DNA from: Aporrectodea caliginosa
Taxonomy: Eukaryota > Annelida > Clitellata > Crassiclitellata > Lumbricidae
Direction of reading: 5' to 3'
DNA length: 64,000 nt
Assembly (NCBI GenBank): GCA_020284085.1
Contig: JACEVL010000100.1
Location: 627,501-691,500, forward strand
Shown here in pieces: positions 1 to 64,000 of the stretch (position 1 is its first letter; each line of letters opens with the position of its first letter). The notes below the pieces were generated by a model, which was not told the origin of the DNA, ran no database searches, and saw only the letters and a program-made list of their open reading frames with translations. The translations under genes and the position numbers were made by a program.

Positions 1-194
1 TGGCTAGCGCGCCTCAGCATGGGACCGATCTGTATTATCGCTCACCACACATTTCCTCTCAAAAACAGTCAAAAAGGACCCAAAATCCACCCCGAAACAC
101 TACCTGCTCGTCTTCCCTGGTAACTATGCTGGTGCACTAAAACGAAACAGCCGCAACCACGTGCTTAAGTAATCCAAGAAACAGTTTAAAACCA

Positions 195-256
195 ATACTA
201 CGCCACAGGTCAGTTGTATCAGTTTTAAATTGTATCAGTTTTAAATAATAAAAACG

Positions 257-292
<36 letters not shown>
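195..292 (+). repeat. ATT-tailed SINE/LINE 3' end, copy 1
   Basis: The stretch CAGTTTTAAATAATAAAAACG leads into an (ATT)n run. The same tail recurs near 1110, 54136 and 62500, so it is the 3' end of a dispersed element and not a chance microsatellite. Confidence 0.6.
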
Positions 293-1056
293 TGGCTGTA
301 CATTGATTGAAGTATCAGTTACAAGCATATGCAAACCTCAGTCAAACAGAACACAACACTTTTTTGGTGATATCCTATTAGCAAGGCTAAGAGTTCAAGG
401 CGCTCCGACTACTGAGGCTAAGAGCTTACTCATTGTAGAACAGGGTTGTCCAACCTATAGCCTGCGGTGTGATGTTAGCGTTACTATAGTTATGACAGTA
501 CGTCTCAGTACAGTTTAATACTTTATTATGAGTAACTAATCTAACGTTATAGAACAACTAATACTCTACAAAAGTATAGGTCTTCAGTTGTTGGCTCTAG
601 TGCGGCAGTCAGCGATAGACTGCCTATCGGTTCAGTGTCAGCAACCCTCGCCTAGTCAGTGCGGTAGGCATGGCCTGTGTTAACCAATAGGATACCGCCA
701 CACGCGGGCCATAATCTGGGCCACTGTTAAGGCCTTCCGAGCCTTTTAAAAATATTGACTTTTTATATGTCTAAAATTGTGAATTGCATACTAAGTTGCT
801 AACTGATCTGGTCTTGAGAGTTTCCCATAATTCTTTGCTTCACAAGGTACAAAGTTTTAATGCTAGCTTTATGGTGCAATGCATAATCTTTCTTTCAGCC
901 TCAAATGATGATGGTGGCAAAGATTTTAATAGTCTTTGGATGGCAGAGTTAACAAGTGCAAGTAAAATGCAAAAATTGGCTCAAAATGTAGAGTTGTTAA
1001 AAATATGTGGACTGAGAAATTGTTCGTCATTGAGCATTCGGAGTGTATTTTAAGCA

Positions 1057-1156
1057 GTTAAATTCGACTCCTGTAATAGCTTGTGATCAATTGTAATCAT
1101 ACTGCATTGTAGCAGTTTTAAATAATAAAAACGAATATTATTATTATTATTATTAT
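1057..1156 (+). repeat. ATT-tailed SINE/LINE 3' end, copy 2
   Basis: Holds the block TTCGACTCCTGTAATAGC followed by TTGTGATCA and CAGTTTTAAATAATAAAAAC, ending in (ATT)n. It matches the tail of the tRNA-derived SINE at 53895-54178 and the copy at 62443-62560. Confidence 0.65.
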
Positions 1157-2069
1157 TTTGTTTGATCCGTCAAGAAAAGATAGCAGTCAATGTACTATTA
1201 AATGGCACTATTCTACAAAGCATTGCACAAAGTTGGATCTGATCATGGTGATGTAATCTACTTCAGTCAGGTTCGGTTGGTTGGTTGGTAAAGGAGGGCA
1301 GCCACACTAAGCAGATTCTGAACACTGAAGGATAAACTAAAATCTTTTCTTACAAGCAAAGGAAAAGATGTAAGCTTCTTGAATGACATTTTATCAATAA
1401 AGGAGTTGACATTTTTGATTGACATAGCTAAATTATATGTAGCTGACTTGAATTTCAAGCCTCAAGTTGTTGCATTATCTCAAAAGTTACAGCTTATTCA
1501 AAATACACGAGCCTGAAAAAGTTGCCCATTAGCCAACATTGTTGACCAGGTCTACTGAAAACTTATCCAGGCTGATTTTTTATTACAGCTTGGGATTGAC
1601 TGTATGTTTGAGGTCAAACTCCCTGTTTATGGACAAATCTGAACTCTTTTACTCATATGTAGATCACACCAAAACAGTTTCCAGTGCTTTGGCTTTCTTG
1701 GTCTGATGCTGGCTACTCAGTTCTGTCTGTTTTGCCAGTTCTTTGCCAGTTCTTTCTCAACTAAAACAGAATACAGAATTCTGATAGATTACAGTTGTTA
1801 AGAAATTCAAACAGAACTTTGAGTTTGAACTTCTTAACCACTGTATTCTGCCATCTGTTTACTTTTACCATATAAATTTGATTGGACTTCTCCAGTTTAT
1901 TATATGTGTTGTATTTTCATTTGGAATGATATATGATTCATGCCTTGTGCATTTGATGATGATGCTATGCATAATACAAGCCAGTATGTTCAATTAGATT
2001 TGGTTTCATTTGATAAGATTTGATCCATTGATTTGAACAGCTGAATATTCTAAAATGTCTAATTTGTAG

Positions 2070-63830
<61,761 letters not shown>

Positions 63831-64000
63831 TGAATGCTTTTAGTATTCATAGACTTGCATGTTTGGAACATGAAATAGATATGCTTTTGGTAACAAATTG
63901 TTTAAAAAAGAGACGGTCTTCCATTAACTTGTATTAGAGGTGTAATGATAATTTGCTCTATTAATGAACAGATTAATGGATGTTTTCTTGCAAGAAAAAT

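Larger units (their letters stand above)
1..2069. other. 5' flank or first intron of the GLB1L2 gene
   Basis: No coding exon could be recognised here. A signal-peptide exon is expected upstream of 2070 but nothing distinctive is visible, so it may lie outside the window. Two copies of an ATT-tailed short repeat are present (195-292 and 1057-1156). The rest looks like unassigned intronic or intergenic DNA. Confidence 0.5.

Overview
This is animal (metazoan) nuclear DNA: A+T-rich, intron-dominated and crowded with transposon fragments. The mobile elements include L2/CR1-type, RTE-type and R2/R4-like (restriction-like-endonuclease) LINEs, tRNA-derived SINEs, and hAT, piggyBac and TA-flanked MITEs. 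That mixture, together with an invertebrate-looking GLB1L2 gene, suggests a marine invertebrate such as a non-vertebrate deuterostome, mollusc or cnidarian. The species cannot be fixed from the sequence alone.

One host gene runs the length of the window on the + strand. It encodes a glycoside hydrolase family 35 beta-galactosidase of the GLB1L2 type. I could place 17 coding exons between 2070 and 63830 with compatible splice phases throughout, giving 646 codons counted from the ATG at 2088. The catalytic acid/base exon (12237-12329) and nucleophile exon (23112-23270) are intact. The signal-peptide exon was not found and is probably upstream. The gene has four oddities. Exon 9 is present twice, 1063 bp apart and identical. 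Exon 12 carries a pair of compensating frameshifts. A decayed copy of the start of exon 12 lies about 1.5 kb upstream of it. The donor after exon 16 reads CAG|GGAAGT instead of CAG|GTAAGT, and reading through it gives a stop codon and an AATAAA signal 52 bp further on.

The introns by region. 2.3-6.9 kb: hAT, L2/CR1, RTE and Jockey/CR1-like fragments. 7.8-11.2 kb: a split hAT copy holding two MITEs. 11.4-13.0 kb: an L2/CR1 fragment interrupted by a SINE. 13.0-18.1 kb: a pile-up of same-orientation R2/R4-like LINE copies separated by TAA arrays, including one near-full-length copy (14366-17590). 18.6-26.5 kb: L2/CR1 fragments. 27.4-32.8 kb: two hAT elements with perfect 8-bp target duplications, the larger one holding a 1.7 kb LINE. 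35.3-37.2 kb: a tandem duplication carrying exon 9 and piggyBac remnants. 38.6-43.9 kb: L2/CR1 fragments around a TTAA-flanked piggyBac-type element. 43.9-47.0 kb: duplicated intron blocks with a 23-bp minisatellite. 47.4-57.1 kb: L2 ends, a CACTAGTG-ended element, SINEs and a GTCTCG-rich element. 57.8-58.6 kb: an extended TA/TATG/TACA tract. 60.2-62.9 kb: an L2 endonuclease fragment and SINEs.

No CRISPR array, operon, rRNA gene or bona fide tRNA gene was seen. No wholly new multi-gene system is evident. The best leads are the structural changes in the GLB1L2 gene and the TAA-nested LINE cluster.
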